Assembly (NCBI GenBank): GCA_031267955.1
Contig: JAIRYB010000228.1
Span: 1-16,002, forward strand
DNA length: 16,002 nucleotides
Reading direction: 5' to 3'
Source: Spirochaetaceae bacterium
Lineage (GTDB): Bacteria; Spirochaetota; Spirochaetia; Treponematales; Breznakiellaceae
Part shown: one piece after another, positions 14,921 to 16,002 of the stretch
Layout: every line of letters begins with the position of its first letter
Position numbering within the stretch: the stretch's first letter is position 1
Notes under the pieces: generated by a model
What the model was told of the DNA's origin: nothing
Database searches by the model: none
What the model saw: the letters and a program-made list of their open reading frames with translations, nothing else
Translations under genes and position numbers: made by a program

Positions 14921-15403
14921 TTACACGCTGTCAAGGGATTCACGGGCGCTGCCCGCGAGGGGCAGCAGTATTTGCGCGATAACGCTCGATTCCAGAAGCG
15001 GCTGCGGATCGAAGAGCGGCTGTACGGAAATGAGCCAGACGATCAGGGTGGCCAGGAGCACCCCTTCGGCAAAGCCGAAAAAGAGCCCGATAAAACGGTC
15101 GACGCCGCCCAGATTCACCGCGGAAATAATATCCTGTATAATATGTTCCAGTATTTTTACCGTGACAAACACGATCGCAAACAGGGCGGCTGTGGCGATG
15201 ATGTCGGCGAGAATCTCGCTGCCCGGAAGCCATTTTTCCATGACAAAGGCCGCCGCCGGCTTGTGAAACAGAAACGCCGCGAGGAGCCCCAGTACCAGGG
15301 AAGCCATGGACATCAGCTCGGTAATAAAACCCCTGAAAAAACAGCGCAGAGAGAGGAGGAAGATCAGGATGGCGAAGGCTATATCCAGGGCGGAAAAGCT
15401 CAT
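14921..15403 (-). CDS. cvpA: CvpA-family inner-membrane protein
   Basis: A 160-residue protein with four predicted membrane segments: ALDIAFAILIFLLSLRCFF, LMSMASLVLGLLAAFLF, ILADIIATAALFAIVFVTVK and FFGFAEGVLLATLIVWLISV. The length, the RGFITELMS loop after the first segment and the GGVDRFIGLFFGFAEG stretch before the last are typical of the CvpA / colicin V production family. Family members have been linked to envelope stress and bile resistance in other bacteria, but the molecular role is unknown. The ATG at 15403 overlaps the murG stop as ATGA, and GGGAGG inside the end of murG serves as the ribosome site. Co-expression with murG fits an envelope role. Confidence 0.88.
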   Translation of the reverse strand: MSFSALDIAFAILIFLLSLRCFFRGFITELMSMASLVLGLLAAFLFHKPAAAFVMEKWLPGSEILADIIATAALFAIVFVTVKILEHIIQDIISAVNLGGVDRFIGLFFGFAEGVLLATLIVWLISVQPLFDPQPLLESSVIAQILLPLAGSARESLDSV

Positions 15404-16002
15404 GGCGGACAGCCCTCCCGGCCCAGGCCGGGGTACGACGCTATCGCTTCCGCGATAAGGCGCCCCCCGTCAAGGCCGGCAAATTCCAGGGCCGCGGCGG
15501 ACATTTTCGCGCGCGCCCCGCCGTCTTCCGAAAGCCTTTCTACAGCCGCCGCCACGTCCTCCGCCTTCACATCGCCGGAAAGAACCAGCGCGGCGCCCTT
15601 CTTTTCCAGATACCGGGCGTTTTCAACCTGGTCGCCCCGTGTCCCCGAACCGGCGAGCGGCACGAGGATCATCGGCTTTCCAAGCGAAGCGCATTCCCAT
15701 ATTGTTCCCGCGCCGCTCCGGCAAAGCACCAGGGCCGCTGCCGCAATGACGTGGGGCATTTCCGAGCGGATAAAGGGATAGGTTTTGTAGCGGCTGCCGG
15801 CGGGAAGGTCCCAGGCAGCGCCGGGACCGGTCTGGTGCACCACCACAAAGCGCCCGGTCAGACGGGGAAGGCATTCCCGCACCAGCTCGTTTATCTGCCG
15901 CGCCCCAAGGCTGGCCCCCAGAACGAGGAGTATAGGCTCCTCCCCCTCGATTCCCAAAAACGCGCGGCCCGATTTCGCGGAGGCGGAGCGGAATTCCGGG
16001 CG
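15400..16002 (-). CDS. murG: MurG lipid II synthase, C-terminal part (runs off the right edge)
   Basis: This is the C-terminal ~200 residues of the GT-B glycosyltransferase that transfers GlcNAc from UDP-GlcNAc to lipid I at the cytoplasmic face, making lipid II. The frame stays open to the window end, so the N-terminal half lies outside. Visible motifs are RPEF (the inter-domain PxR region), LVLGASLGARQINELV (the second nucleotide-fold glycine loop), and CRSGAGTIWECASLGKPMIL. GDQVENARYLEKKGAALVL then completes the UDP-GlcNAc site. The SGTRGDQVENA loop resembles MurG of treponemes as I recall it and is the best taxonomic clue here. A TTG at 15957 is an internal leucine codon and not a start. 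The stop overlaps the cvpA start by 4 nt. Confidence 0.93.
   Translation of the reverse strand, partial: RPEFRSASAKSGRAFLGIEGEEPILLVLGASLGARQINELVRECLPRLTGRFVVVHQTGPGAAWDLPAGSRYKTYPFIRSEMPHVIAAAALVLCRSGAGTIWECASLGKPMILVPLAGSGTRGDQVENARYLEKKGAALVLSGDVKAEDVAAAVERLSEDGGARAKMSAAALEFAGLDGGRLIAEAIASYPGLGREGCPP

Noticed and set aside
14915..15781. Plus-strand open frame of 288 codons
   Set aside because: It lies antisense to cvpA and murG, both recognisable by motifs; composition is typical of a shadow frame.

Overview
The window is moderately GC-rich bacterial DNA with 14 protein-coding genes, all on the minus strand. The rightmost gene runs off the right edge. A ribosome-binding site and a weak promoter at the left edge point to a further minus-strand gene starting just outside. 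The best taxonomic clues are the MurG variant (SGTRGDQVENA where many MurGs have a shorter loop), the unusually long delta-prime subunit, and the ATPase-permease-GldG-DUF4340 export cassette. Together with the many Gfo/Idh/MocA and xylose-isomerase-like genes these suggest a spirochaete of the Treponema group, possibly gut-associated. This is inference from family resemblance, not a database match.

Layout, in transcription order (right to left). (1) 16002-13430: murG (partial), cvpA and a holB-like gene. murG and cvpA share an ATGA overlap, so peptidoglycan precursor synthesis, a small membrane protein and a clamp-loader subunit appear to be co-transcribed. (2) 13376-12184: one Gfo/Idh/MocA oxidoreductase as its own unit, with a near-consensus promoter (TTGACA-17-TAGAAT), a perfect 12-bp palindrome near the predicted transcript start, and a candidate terminator. 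(3) 12109-7992: a control region with a hairpin, an operator-like palindrome and a TTGACA-17-TAGTAT promoter. It drives Gfo/Idh/MocA, two TIM-barrel sugar isomerase/epimerase-like genes, and a second Gfo/Idh/MocA. (4) 7934-3369: ABC ATPase, permease, GldG-like protein and DUF4340 protein, tightly packed (17-nt overlap, 9-nt gap, 4-nt GTGA overlap). They may be read through from (3), with only 57 bp between. (5) 3222-1375: a CoA-disulfide-reductase-type flavoprotein fused to a rhodanese domain, with its own promoter and a candidate terminator. (6) 1101-298: a sirtuin. (7) 297-1: a gene-free region with an inverted-repeat-bounded element of about 137 bp, then the control region of the off-window gene.

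Functionally, the most interesting unit is the two-dehydrogenase/two-isomerase cassette in (3). Its make-up matches the oxidation, elimination, hydration and reduction scheme known for 3-keto-sugar routes such as levoglucosan breakdown. The substrate cannot be read from sequence. The export cassette in (4) resembles Gld-type ABC systems rather than sugar importers, so it does not obviously feed the cassette. The flavoprotein and the sirtuin point to low-molecular-weight thiol or persulfide handling and NAD-dependent deacylation. I see no tRNA, rRNA, CRISPR array, transposase or phage gene.
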